Positions 39,601 to 46,662 of a stretch of 64,000 bases of DNA are shown in pieces. This DNA is from Bacteroides intestinalis (lineage in GTDB: Bacteria; Bacteroidota; Bacteroidia; Bacteroidales; Bacteroidaceae), in the NCBI RefSeq assembly GCF_902364365.1, contig NZ_CABJDN010000005.1, positions 186,001 to 250,000 on the forward strand, given 5' to 3'. The number at the start of each line of letters is the position of its first letter. The stretch's first letter is position 1. The translations under genes and the position numbers were made by a program. The notes below the pieces were generated by a model. The model searched no databases, was not told the origin of the DNA, and saw nothing but the letters and a program-made list of their open reading frames with translations.

Positions 39601-40294
39601 ATGTTATTGGATTAGTTCTTATACATATTGTCTGAATAACCCTGCAAATCTCATTGATCCGGATGGTAGAGACTGGTATCGTGTTAAAGATGAGAATAAT
39701 GAATGGACATACCTATGGAGTACTGAAATTCATTCACAAAAAGAATTGGATAAAACGATAAAAGGAGCAGAATATTTAGGACTAACATACAAGTCTGATA
39801 ATACATATTATAGTTTATTTGGTCAAACAGAAGACGCAAACACAAAGGAGGGTAAAGCTATGAGCAAATTGGACGCTGCGATAATTAACTATGTTGATTT
39901 TCTAAAAGAGAGTGTAATTGATTCTGAAATAAAACAAAGACAAACAGATTTTGACATTGGGGCATACGCAAGAACATCCGCTCTTGGTTTAACAGAAGAT
40001 ACCTATTTTAGTTTTGAATATGGAGCACAGGGAAATACTGGTATAGCCTATTATTATATGATAGGTAGAGGGCAACAGAATAAGGGAACTTTTGAAAGCT
40101 GGACAACAACAAATAGATTCACTTATAATTCAAATAGGGGAACTGGTAGTATGAAATCCGGATATAATTTAAGATTTCCGAGAAGTGGCGGATCAAGCAA
40201 TAACTGGAGTGCACGAGTCGTTTTTACTACTAAAGAAGCAAAAAATAACACCTATTCTATATTCAAAAAACTATTTTTTTATGAAAGCAAATAA
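33662..40294 (+). CDS. Giant RHS-repeat protein with RHS core and unknown C-terminal tip
   Basis: 2210 residues. Signal peptide (1-20), then the Bacteroidota RHS N-terminal signature near 70-125 (YTPPTPEAAGMNLYGNIPVNEYTGTPDISIP; SYHVSGIKV; WVGLGWNL). YD repeats fill about 1120-1880 (YEYDAIGRV, YVYDKLDRLIF, NTYDKLGRLK, YKYDANGN). The RHS-associated core is at 1895-2003 (YLKDHQGNNRIV, YDYGARHYDMALGRFTTMDPL, NPANLIDPDGRD). The final 207 residues, after DPDGRD, match nothing I recognise and occupy the place of a toxin tip in polymorphic toxins. RHS shells enclose such tips and cut them off at the core. Codon usage is AT-rich compared with neighbours. Confidence 0.92.
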   Translation: MKKHILIIIYLVTNIFCVHCSSLSNDTIELSRFSADSINSLIRRQQNERYEKKFMQRSNTDMNDNLLNVSDYTPPTPEAAGMNLYGNIPVNEYTGTPDISIPLYTLRSGQIELPITLSYHVSGIKVAQEATWVGLGWNLLAGGCVTLNAVGNVDACSTNYPSWEEWEKIKYQWKVVAGDTASIRTGIEDQFHKWGCLSYDQYTSTTTDDVLNQGLFGQGERDVFEVSLPNGRSFKYILHPKNQIPIIIGPRYNYKIVHSTGNIVVTDNSGIQYTFTAYTFNGKYAPLTYLLTAIKDTRGNIISLSYVDATCYSIPVISEYYTIGYPLHNDFTKRNFNSTTNKAPYLSKIESNTEEIKFTLSNREDLSPGTTGRLVSIEIKNKLNNEIIYSYNFDYSYFMCATNAIGGNTLSSEDCIGAAGYVSQNPEVTLRKRLKLLSLSKQNNNMQGETYSFVYNEEQPLPYKTSFAVDYWGFYNGAENISSLTGYRHTLIPSIEGLGINQDALIIQGQELPAQTAVRNASRKYITANMLKKITYPTGGSVEFEFEPHTFANAKVISKEDLEKYAPKLAYLNTVNNNNAEFSTPFVTFNIPFAQTVTINVTVRFDDYSASQVEGSGTIIRQVGSSGGGIIKSYKVTSQNATDEHSYHVVESFTLEAGDYVLSSTLASIVPNQGYTARNVSAATLTYKSQIFNVDIDTLEHMGAGVRIKTITQRNNTGEILERTKYLYELDNHKSSGLLMIPINFVTDHNIRHGLDNCPIHSMVDHQFRRYDAQTLSPPAYASNGNPVGYSRVIKQKEIINIGKEVFVFANESCEVIDATLCYFPENYSGRLIRKSAYDANNKLVKEEINKYSIANKAKELVNIKVIDNYVGPVNHCLSIEAHPYYNPYIYNGRFFITLYPYIAYDIQLTQQTETEYLNSVPISKEKLYTYNQRNQISTCKTSTSRSDYIQETYKYAADSSFYKDHLDHNVLTAVMRYKRTSGSSTAILENKYGNVFTKFTLLSSTESSNVSPKRRTVSYKYDSKWNPVEVTYQDSSSVVYLWGYKYSRIIAKITNITYAKVLSRLGESLLNTLCSSNIPNSTSLYNLQNIFSDCEVTTWLYNPSYGVSEVRSPNGLKTFYEYDAIGRVSEILDLNRKTIMSFQYQLSHNGTSQNFFKTRTMMNEEGNKYMEVYSYYDGLGRPYQTVECKITPFQTHLITLQEYDAANRKTYTWLPVESATSTFMSSASVKAQAVADYGDTHPYTKTEYSASPLNKIVNQYGAGEDWNNHPVHIEYMTNTTSSPLNCLNYMVNDNGTLVSSNQYYAAGQLYVTKSTDEDNNVGYTFTDKSGHTILTRQISGSQNLDTYYVYDGLDNLRYVLQPMYQTNTNLNMYAFQYKYMGRQLCIEKKMPGAEAIKYVYDKLDRLIFSQDGNQRLQNEWTFYLYDRLNRLTIQGICMEIDRLNLIPDIVVTCYRENSNTGLGGSGYYSTFIPIDKVKEIHIVNYYDDYKFCSLTGFSGVPHFSMGSNAKGYLTGNVVTVLEDGKKLYSANYYDVKGRMTKKVSSNHMNEYEVDNITYSFTDKPLTTSHTHTAINTTELYTYVYDHAERLQEVKYKLNGNSEVKLAINTYDKLGRLKTKTHHNASGHKLTYEYNIRNWLTQISGTLFEQNLYYNTGSGSQCYNGNIGSMTWKSGEDGIRGYKFTYDNMSRMRNAIYGEGTSITPPTGKNFSENVIGYDYNGNITGLQRYGKVSGSTYGKIDNLSLTYVGNQLNNVADAATDPLYNGAFNFVDGNKTSIQEYKYDANGNLEQDYNKKIAKIQYNSLNLPSTLQFANGNSTNYLYGADGMKRRVTYKTAIANISVPMGQIKELASSQISQTNTTDYCSNVIYENGVLSMILTEEGYVTLSGDAPIYHYYLKDHQGNNRIVMNQNGTTVEQVNHYYPFGGLFEEGLATSNQNYKYNSKELDRMHGLDWYDYGARHYDMALGRFTTMDPLVEKCYWISSYTYCLNNPANLIDPDGRDWYRVKDENNEWTYLWSTEIHSQKELDKTIKGAEYLGLTYKSDNTYYSLFGQTEDANTKEGKAMSKLDAAIINYVDFLKESVIDSEIKQRQTDFDIGAYARTSALGLTEDTYFSFEYGAQGNTGIAYYYMIGRGQQNKGTFESWTTTNRFTYNSNRGTGSMKSGYNLRFPRSGGSSNNWSARVVFTTKEAKNNTYSIFKKLFFYESK

Positions 40295-41063
40295 CTTTTT
40301 TTGTATATACATTGTATTATGTCCATTCTTTATTTTTTTCACCAACGAGATAGATAAAGAATTATCATCCCCCTTTTACTCTAAAGATGGAAAATTTGAA
40401 ATTGACAATAAAGATACAATCACTGCGCACTTCCCCTTTTTAGCAGATATATTAGACTTCTATTATGTCTATTACTTGGCAATGCCTGATAGCCTTGATG
40501 AATTGGAGGAGTTTATTGATAGTATGCATGTTGCATATCCAGAAGAATTATATTATTATGATATACTAAAAAAACAAACTCTTGTAACTCTGAAAGAAAA
40601 TAAAGCACATCTATTTTTTAGGGAAAATGAGTGTGAATTTCAACTGTGGATGCAAGAAAAGGATAGTACTATATTATTGTATAATGTAGGTAAGAAATGT
40701 TGCGATTTGGACTGTTTCCCACATCCGGAGGAGAAATTTGCAATAATAAATCAGTTAGTTAATTCTACACCAAAAGCATTTAATGCAAAAAATAAAATTA
40801 TTATAATGAAAACACAACTCTCTAATGTTCTTCTAAATGAGATAATGACCATTTCTCAGAAATATAAGATGGATAAAGATAAAGCTATTTTAATTGACTA
40901 TATAAGAAATGATGGGCTCTTTAATTATTGCAATAAAGAAAGAATCGATAATAATGAACCTTATTTCAAAAAAATAAAAATCATGTTGAAGAAATTCTGT
41001 GAAGAGAATGGTATATATAGATTGGTATTTTATACATACTGCCCTCATAGCAGCGTTTTTTAA
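40281..41063 (+). CDS. Unknown membrane-anchored or exported protein overlapping the RHS gene
   Basis: 260 residues, no recognised family. It starts with a signal-like hydrophobic run (FFCIYIVLCPFFIFF, residues 5-19), then hydrophilic acidic and lysine-rich sequence. The ATG lies within the last 14 bp of the RHS gene, so the two are coupled. Position directly after an RHS tip is where immunity genes normally sit, which makes this the best candidate, but nothing in the sequence proves it. Confidence 0.7.
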   Translation: MKANNFFCIYIVLCPFFIFFTNEIDKELSSPFYSKDGKFEIDNKDTITAHFPFLADILDFYYVYYLAMPDSLDELEEFIDSMHVAYPEELYYYDILKKQTLVTLKENKAHLFFRENECEFQLWMQEKDSTILLYNVGKKCCDLDCFPHPEEKFAIINQLVNSTPKAFNAKNKIIIMKTQLSNVLLNEIMTISQKYKMDKDKAILIDYIRNDGLFNYCNKERIDNNEPYFKKIKIMLKKFCEENGIYRLVFYTYCPHSSVF

Positions 41064-41081
41064 AATGAAATAACTGATTGT

Positions 41082-42083
41082 ATGAAGAAAATATATTTAA
41101 TATTATTATTCTTTTCTTTGCTGGCGGGCTGTCAGCCCAGCAAAGAATCCCCTGTTCTTTTTGCCGCTTTGCAGAAAGTTGAGTGTATGATTGAACAAGA
41201 TTCTTTTCCCGCTAAGTATGTAATTATGTATGAAGTAACATCAAATGACATAGGTTCTATTTATCAGATAACATCAACTGATAGTCCCTTTGTGGAATGG
41301 AGTCTGGAAAGACCAGAAAGAGTGATAAAGTACAAGGATAAATATATCTGCTTAATAAGCCCTATGGCTTCAACAGATATATCCAAAGAAAAATTGCTTA
41401 AAATGACGAATTATCAAAATGATACAATAGGTCCTATACGTAATGAAATGTGGTATATAGGGGTATCGAAAGATGGAAAAAAGCAATCGTTAGTTTCCAC
41501 GCACATAACTTATCTGACCTCTCGTTTCTATACTTTTCCTAAACTTTTGGAATATGTATTCAATGGTTATGATGAGGTTAATTTACCACGTTTTGTATTA
41601 GGTATGTATAGTTTGGTTGTAGATACTTCATACACTCCAAAGGAGGCGTTTCGCGATCATATTCAATATATTGAAGGGGATATCTATTATACAAATCCTT
41701 TTGATGAATATTTTACAGAAAACAAAGATAGCATACATAGTCCTTTTTTCGCCGTATTGAATGGAAAAGATACGCTTAAACTAAACATTACAGATACAAT
41801 AATGCAGTGTTTATTCTTTGAGAGTATGAATAATCCTATTTTCTTTAAGTCACTACCCCAACAAGAATCATGGTATAAATTATATAATTTGCTTCGTGAT
41901 TCAACTTTTTACTTTCAAAATGAAAAAGGAAAGTATGTAAAATATTCCATTCCTTTTGGTGATAGCTATTGGCTTTTTGGTGTAAAGGATAGTCTAGGAC
42001 ATAATTTGTATGATCTTTATAAAAGAGGAGTAAAAGAGAATTTGAAGAATATAGAAAGTTTTGATGAATGGGATTCTAATTGA
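41082..42083 (+). CDS. Unknown lipoprotein downstream of the RHS gene
   Basis: 333 residues with a clear lipoprotein signal (LILLFFSLLAGCQPSK). No domain recognised; the body is mixed alpha/beta with aromatic-rich patches (YYTNPFDEYFTENKD, YLTSRFYTFPKLLEYVFNGYDE). It follows the preceding gene by 18 bp, so it belongs to the same operon and could be a second immunity or accessory protein for the RHS system. A scar of RHS sequence starts 12 bp after its stop. Confidence 0.75.
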   Translation: MKKIYLILLFFSLLAGCQPSKESPVLFAALQKVECMIEQDSFPAKYVIMYEVTSNDIGSIYQITSTDSPFVEWSLERPERVIKYKDKYICLISPMASTDISKEKLLKMTNYQNDTIGPIRNEMWYIGVSKDGKKQSLVSTHITYLTSRFYTFPKLLEYVFNGYDEVNLPRFVLGMYSLVVDTSYTPKEAFRDHIQYIEGDIYYTNPFDEYFTENKDSIHSPFFAVLNGKDTLKLNITDTIMQCLFFESMNNPIFFKSLPQQESWYKLYNLLRDSTFYFQNEKGKYVKYSIPFGDSYWLFGVKDSLGHNLYDLYKRGVKENLKNIESFDEWDSN

Positions 42084-42092
42084 TATCATACA

Positions 42093-42146
42093 GGTATTCT
42101 CACTGAAAAAGGTTATGTGACATTAAGTGGAGATACACAAGTATAA
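42093..42146 (+). pseudogene. RHS-core fragment left downstream of the RHS operon
   Basis: From 42096 to 42134 the DNA matches 39296-39334 of the RHS gene with 2 mismatches in 39 bases. It reads ILTEKGYVTLSGD (RHS: ILTEEGYVTLSGD) before diverging and ending in TAA at 42146. There is no start codon or upstream RHS sequence. It is a relic of another RHS 3' end, the kind left by exchange of RHS tip cassettes. Confidence 0.85.
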
Positions 42147-42634
42147 ATTCATCATTTTAAATTGTATTGTTCTATCATGCATAAACGATAATGTTGTAAC
42201 GCAGTTGCGTTTCAGCAGCGCTCACAAATAAAAGTTCATAGCAGTTTACTCTCACTACTCTCACTTTGAAAATAAACAGTTGATAAATAGAATATCAAGT
42301 GTGGTGAGAGTAAAATAAAAGCGTGAGGGTAGGTGGCTTACTCTCACACTCCGAATTTACATTTTTGTGGCTTAACTTATTGTTTTACAATTTGATATCT
42401 TGTGATAAACGCCTATATCAAAAGCACCTGCAATCCGTGTTTTTTTTAGTTTTTTCCCCGTGCAAACGGTGAATATTCCCCATTGCAGTCAGTTTCCTTA
42501 TACCACACACCGTCCAGAAAGTCTGCTTGCCATTGGTTGGTTGACTAAATTATGAGAGATTAATTGGTTTTACATGAGGTCTTATCTGGTTTTGCCCTAA
42601 GTAAAAGCTTGTTCAGTCTTAGGAATAATCGGAT
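42147..42634. other. Non-coding interval with TTACTCTCAC repeats and a possible gene relic
   Basis: No intact gene is seen. TTTACTCTCACTAC at 42245-42258 and GTGGTGAGAGTAAA at 42301-42314 form an inverted repeat (13 of 14), and TTACTCTCAC recurs at 42338-42347. On the minus strand, roughly 42450-42550, a frame bounded by stops reads NQWQADFLDGVWYKETDCNG and a little more, which looks protein-like and may be a relic. The RHS operon terminator is not obvious. Confidence 0.4.
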
Positions 42635-42722
42635 GTCAACCTCGGTCAACAGGCCTGTCAACCTTGGTTGACGGGCCTGTTAGCCTTGGTTGACAGGCCT
42701 GTTAACCAAGGTCAACACCCTA
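42635..42722. repeat. Four-unit 22-bp tandem array of palindromes
   Basis: Four units start at 42635, 42657, 42679 and 42701, exactly 22 bp apart. Each contains GTCAACCTnGGTTGAC or a close variant, itself an inverted repeat, joined by a CAGGCCTG-like linker that is also a palindrome. The fourth unit is most diverged. The period is not a multiple of three, so it is not a protein repeat. It lies between convergent operons, after the RHS island. Confidence 0.9.
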
Positions 42723-42825
42723 TCGGACTTATTGCAAAGGTAAGCAATCAATGGGGTAAAGTAAAGTGAAGCCTGATTGCTATTCAATTAGCATCAAAGC
42801 TTCTGCCGCAGAATGAATGGGCCGA

Positions 42826-43347
42826 CTATTCCGCCGTACGCAAAATGAACGTCGTAGCTCCAATGGTAACAATGGCTCCGTCTTCAATGCGAATGCGATC
42901 TTTATCTCCCAGTATTTCATTATTAAGGAAAGTTCCGGTCAGACTGGGAGCATCCTGCAGAGTATAAACAAGCACGCCTTGCTTATTGCGCTTCACGTTG
43001 ATAATGCAGTGACAACGATCCATACTCATATCCGAGGTTTCAATGGGAGTATTGATATTAGTACCAACACAACGACGCCCAATCACATTATCGCCCTCCT
43101 GCAAAGGTAACACTTGCTTAAATCCGAATACATTCTCAATCACCGTAATGCTACCGAAAGCATCCTTGAATTCTTCTTCGTCAGGACGTTCTTCTTTTTG
43201 AGGAGCACGCATTTTTGTTTTTCCCAGGCGAATACTAAATTGCTTGCCACAATGCTCACAAACGAAAACCAAAGATTGGCCTTCGCTATATTTTGTTTCA
43301 TCAAATAAAAGATAGTTCTCACATTTAGGGCAACGGATACGCTTCAT
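42826..43347 (-). CDS. FHA-domain protein with N-terminal zinc ribbon
   Basis: 173 residues. Two CxxC pairs (CPKC at 6-9, CEHC at 31-34) form a small zinc ribbon. The C-terminal part (about 85-170) is a forkhead-associated domain with NVIGRRC and the SMDRCHCII stretch that corresponds to the phosphothreonine-binding loop, and LNNEILGDKDRIRIEDGAIVTIG. FHA domains bind phosphothreonine peptides; no kinase is nearby. It is 48 bp downstream of the SPOR protein gene on the same strand. Confidence 0.88.
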   Translation of the reverse strand: MKRIRCPKCENYLLFDETKYSEGQSLVFVCEHCGKQFSIRLGKTKMRAPQKEERPDEEEFKDAFGSITVIENVFGFKQVLPLQEGDNVIGRRCVGTNINTPIETSDMSMDRCHCIINVKRNKQGVLVYTLQDAPSLTGTFLNNEILGDKDRIRIEDGAIVTIGATTFILRTAE

Positions 43348-43395
43348 GACAATTACAAATTAAAGAATTAAAAATTAAAGCAAAGCAAATGCTTC

Positions 43396-44529
43396 CTACT
43401 TCTTCAAAACCCAAGCATTCTTATATGTTTCATCCTGGCGAATTCTAGCCAATGCTTGATAGGCTTCTACTTCCGTCCCGCAAGATTCAATGCTAACACG
43501 CATTTTACCATCACCGACAATCGCTTTTGCACCTTTAAAACCTTTAGAAATCAACTGAGCAGCCATTGTTTCTGCATCTTGTTCAGTTCCAACGCTGGCA
43601 ATGATAATATGATAAGGTCTTTTAGGAGTTGCAACAACCGGTTTAGCTGTAGCAGGCTGTACATTCTGCTTGGGAGCTTCAGTCGTTGTAGCTGAATGGG
43701 AGGCTTCTTCCTTCACTTTTGTTTCAGAAGCAACAGCTGGTGTTTTACCAACCTTAACTTCTCTGACAGCAACAGGAGCTACAACTTTCTTAGTTCCGGC
43801 TTGTTTACCTGTTGCAGATTTGCGTGTAAGAGTATTCTGCTTTACAACAATCGGTGTAACGGCCAGAGATTGTTTTTCTATTTTTTCAAATAATTCATCC
43901 GGAAGTAACTTTGCATAGTTTTCCTCTATCACTTCTGTGTTTTCTATCGGAGTAGAAAAGAAGAAAGAAAGCACTATAGCAGCTACTACTGCAGCAGTAT
44001 TTGTTAGGTATGCACGATTAATTTTGATTGCGAAAGTACGCTTTTCTTTCTTAACAACAGTAGGAATTGAATAAGAAACAGCCTTTTCTGCCTGTGGCTT
44101 TTCCAAAGCAGATAATTCCTGCATTTCAAATACATCCAGCCCGTATAAATAGGGGGTTGTGATCTTATTATCATAAGGCGCGAAGTCGAAGGTATTATGA
44201 ATGGTATAACGTACTTCGCCAACATTTGGCAGATCAACCTTACCTTCTTCGTGTAAAACAGAAATCAATTCACCCACTTTACGTTCTACCATCTTGGTAG
44301 CATCAGAGAAATTGGTTCCATATACAGACATATAAGACTGAACCAGCAAACCGTCATTCATCTTCAGTTGTGGATTAAAACCGATGATACGGGTAGGAGG
44401 CAGGAAAATATTCTCTTCTTTCACTCTCGTAGCCGGAGCATAATGAGCAACAAATCCTCCTAAACCCGGAACAATGACGCAGTCATTTTCCAATAACAAA
44501 GCTTCTATATGTTGTGCCAATTCAATCAT
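43396..44529 (-). CDS. HU-CCDC81 and SPOR domain protein (predicted cell-division or envelope protein)
   Basis: 377 residues. Residues 1-130 carry the bacterial HU-CCDC81 pair (CVIVPGLGGFVAHYAPA; FNPQLKMNDGLLVQSYM; LPNVGEVRY). One membrane segment lies at about 180-200 (NTAAVVAAIVLSFFFS), then a low-complexity Thr/Lys/Ala-rich linker, and a C-terminal SPOR domain (YHIIIASVGTEQDAETMAAQL) that binds denuded peptidoglycan at the septum. The start MIELAQHIE at 44529 is preferred to 44547. A -7 element lies unusually close, at 44534-44541. Confidence 0.9.
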   Translation of the reverse strand: MIELAQHIEALLLENDCVIVPGLGGFVAHYAPATRVKEENIFLPPTRIIGFNPQLKMNDGLLVQSYMSVYGTNFSDATKMVERKVGELISVLHEEGKVDLPNVGEVRYTIHNTFDFAPYDNKITTPYLYGLDVFEMQELSALEKPQAEKAVSYSIPTVVKKEKRTFAIKINRAYLTNTAAVVAAIVLSFFFSTPIENTEVIEENYAKLLPDELFEKIEKQSLAVTPIVVKQNTLTRKSATGKQAGTKKVVAPVAVREVKVGKTPAVASETKVKEEASHSATTTEAPKQNVQPATAKPVVATPKRPYHIIIASVGTEQDAETMAAQLISKGFKGAKAIVGDGKMRVSIESCGTEVEAYQALARIRQDETYKNAWVLKK

Positions 44530-44533
44530 GATG

Positions 44534-44541
44534 CAAAAGTA
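44534..44541 (-). promoter_or_regulatory. -7 promoter element almost touching the SPOR gene start
   Basis: CAAAAGTA on the plus strand reads TACTTTTG on the minus strand, ending only 4 bp before the ATG. If used, transcription would start at or very near the ATG, giving a leaderless message. It may be a chance match. Confidence 0.35.
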
Positions 44542-44621
44542 ACGCAAATCTCGGATATAAGCCAGTTTCAGGGCATTTTTCTTTTCAACAACTTATCAAC
44601 AATGCCCATTTCGAGAAGAAC

Positions 44622-44662
44622 AAATAGGCCAACTTACTTCCTATGATTAAGTTAGCCTATTT
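44622..44662 (-). terminator. Terminator of the beta-helix protein gene
   Basis: AAATAGGCCAACTTA pairs with TAAGTTAGCCTATTT (14 of 15) around an 11-nt loop. On the minus strand it lies 26 bp after the stop and is followed by TTTGTTCTTCT. Confidence 0.75.
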
Positions 44663-44688
44663 CTTATTCGTACATTTAGAAATTTCAA

Positions 44689-46545
44689 TTACTCCTGCCA
44701 ACCAGTTCCATTATATTGATAGATTTTTCCATTCGGAAAGAAAATTTTATCTCCTACCAACCAACTGCCTATAGTTGGAAGTTGATTATTCAATAACTTC
44801 ACAGAGACATTATATCCATCACAGGTATAGCTTATACATGGAGTATAATTTACATCAATATTATCTGTTCTTTTGTGTACCAATCCATCTATTCCATTCT
44901 CTCTCAATATAAAGTTCTCTTGATTCTGCATCACCACACCGAAATCATAATAGGAGTTATAACGACCACTTGTGGTTCCAACAAAGATTCGAACCAGCAA
45001 ATTAGTTAGTTGTTGAATAGAACTTCCACTATTATACATTGTAGCACGATATGCAAATGTACTATCTATTGAATTTACAAGAACTTCTCCATCAGTCAGT
45101 GAACCTCCCAATAATTTTAATTTTCGAACATCATCTACAATATAAAGAACTCTCATATATGCCTTTCTGCTGCCAGATTCATTAGACCATGTTAGAGGAA
45201 GCACGGAGTTCGAATCAAGATGCTTGAAACTATTAACAACATGGCCAACGTTTATGATTTCTCCATTTGGATTAATATAATGTGTTTCATTGTTATATTT
45301 ATTTTTATATTTGAGCATAATAGCATTACCGCTATTGTGACCATTCATACCATTATTAATAAGGCCATATACATTTTTCAGCACAATTCTGGAATTCTCA
45401 AAAGTACTTAAGCTTACAATAGGATAATATGAATTAAAATCAGTCAAGCTAATTAAATTTCCGAAAAACACATTTTCAAGAAACAATTCACTTCCTACAT
45501 TATACTGTCCAGTAATTAATATATTTCCATTTTGATTTGCATAGAAATATGCATTCTTCATTATTATCGATGAGCGTTCAGCAATAATAGCTCCTAATTC
45601 ATTATGAAAACTTTCTAAAAGAATATTTCTGCAACTACTTACATATACTGTTGCATTTATAGAGTTTCGAATAGAAGCATTTGCACCTCCTCCTATATAA
45701 ATTGATACACCATCTGATATATGGTTTATCTCAGACGCATCTCCTAAATACCATTGAATCCTATATGTATCTGAAATTTGTTTATTAAGTGGGAAAGAAG
45801 AATTATCTCCATTGATAACAACATTGCAGATATGTTTGTTATCTATGTATGCATCAATCTGCTTATAGAATATAGCTGGTCGAAAAGCATATATATCATG
45901 AATATATCGACTATCGCCACCTAAGATAAAATGACAGAGCTTGTTATCTGGGTTACAATAATTTATATGACAAAATTCCTCTTCAATATTTCCTGGATAT
46001 TCTATCTCCCAATTTAAACTTTGCTTGTTTATATTCAAGTAAAACATATACTCACTAGTATTCCAACTTGAGCTAGGAAAGAAACTTGCATTATTACCAT
46101 TAAAAGAAACGCCAACAGGAAGATACATACCTCTGCTTATATTGTATGACATAGCAAAGCAAGTTACAAAAATAGAAGATGAAGAGAAATATGTTTTTTG
46201 GGCTTCAGAAATAGCATAAGCAAAATCGAATGCACGTTGAAACATTTTATAATCTTCAACCTCTACAAACCAATTAGCGATAACCTTTTCTATATTAAAA
46301 CTACCAGCTAATTGCATATTAGATTTAATAAATCCATAGAGTCGATTATCATTTATAACAGTATTTAGCCCTGTTAATGTACCATTACTAATACTTCCAC
46401 CTTCAAAACTAAGTACACAGTCTGCAGGCATTTGAATTTGCTGTCCATTAAAGTCGACATCTTCCGCTATTTTATAAATAGTAGAAGCTAACTTTATACC
46501 ATTTGTCCTCACATAAGAACTTGTTAAATCAATTTTCTGTTTCAT
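44689..46545 (-). CDS. Tailspike-like right-handed beta-helix protein
   Basis: 618 residues, no signal peptide or membrane segment. The start (VDFNGQQIQMPADCVLSFEGGSISNGTLTG) is a pectate-lyase/tailspike-like cap and first coils, as in Bacteroides phage and prophage tail proteins. A long run of short strands with SRNILLESFHNE-type and SSIIMKNAYFYANQNGNILI rungs follows (about 190-420). The last 25 residues (LVGDKIFFPNGKIYQYNGTGW) resemble tail-fibre end repeats. It may bind or cut polysaccharide; no catalytic residues can be assigned. It is divergent from the polysaccharide operon and carries no other phage genes nearby. Confidence 0.65.
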   Translation of the reverse strand: MKQKIDLTSSYVRTNGIKLASTIYKIAEDVDFNGQQIQMPADCVLSFEGGSISNGTLTGLNTVINDNRLYGFIKSNMQLAGSFNIEKVIANWFVEVEDYKMFQRAFDFAYAISEAQKTYFSSSSIFVTCFAMSYNISRGMYLPVGVSFNGNNASFFPSSSWNTSEYMFYLNINKQSLNWEIEYPGNIEEEFCHINYCNPDNKLCHFILGGDSRYIHDIYAFRPAIFYKQIDAYIDNKHICNVVINGDNSSFPLNKQISDTYRIQWYLGDASEINHISDGVSIYIGGGANASIRNSINATVYVSSCRNILLESFHNELGAIIAERSSIIMKNAYFYANQNGNILITGQYNVGSELFLENVFFGNLISLTDFNSYYPIVSLSTFENSRIVLKNVYGLINNGMNGHNSGNAIMLKYKNKYNNETHYINPNGEIINVGHVVNSFKHLDSNSVLPLTWSNESGSRKAYMRVLYIVDDVRKLKLLGGSLTDGEVLVNSIDSTFAYRATMYNSGSSIQQLTNLLVRIFVGTTSGRYNSYYDFGVVMQNQENFILRENGIDGLVHKRTDNIDVNYTPCISYTCDGYNVSVKLLNNQLPTIGSWLVGDKIFFPNGKIYQYNGTGWQE

Positions 46546-46662
46546 AATAGTTGAATTAAATAATTAACATTGAAAAACATCGCAAGGTACTGCTTTAGTA
46601 GTCACATTCAAAGTAAAATATAAAACCATTTTAATGTTAAAGAAGATAGATATAGAACAGTG

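Noticed and set aside
42635..42722. Tandem repeats as a CRISPR array
   Set aside because: The units are contiguous at 22 bp with no variable spacers, and no cas gene is present.
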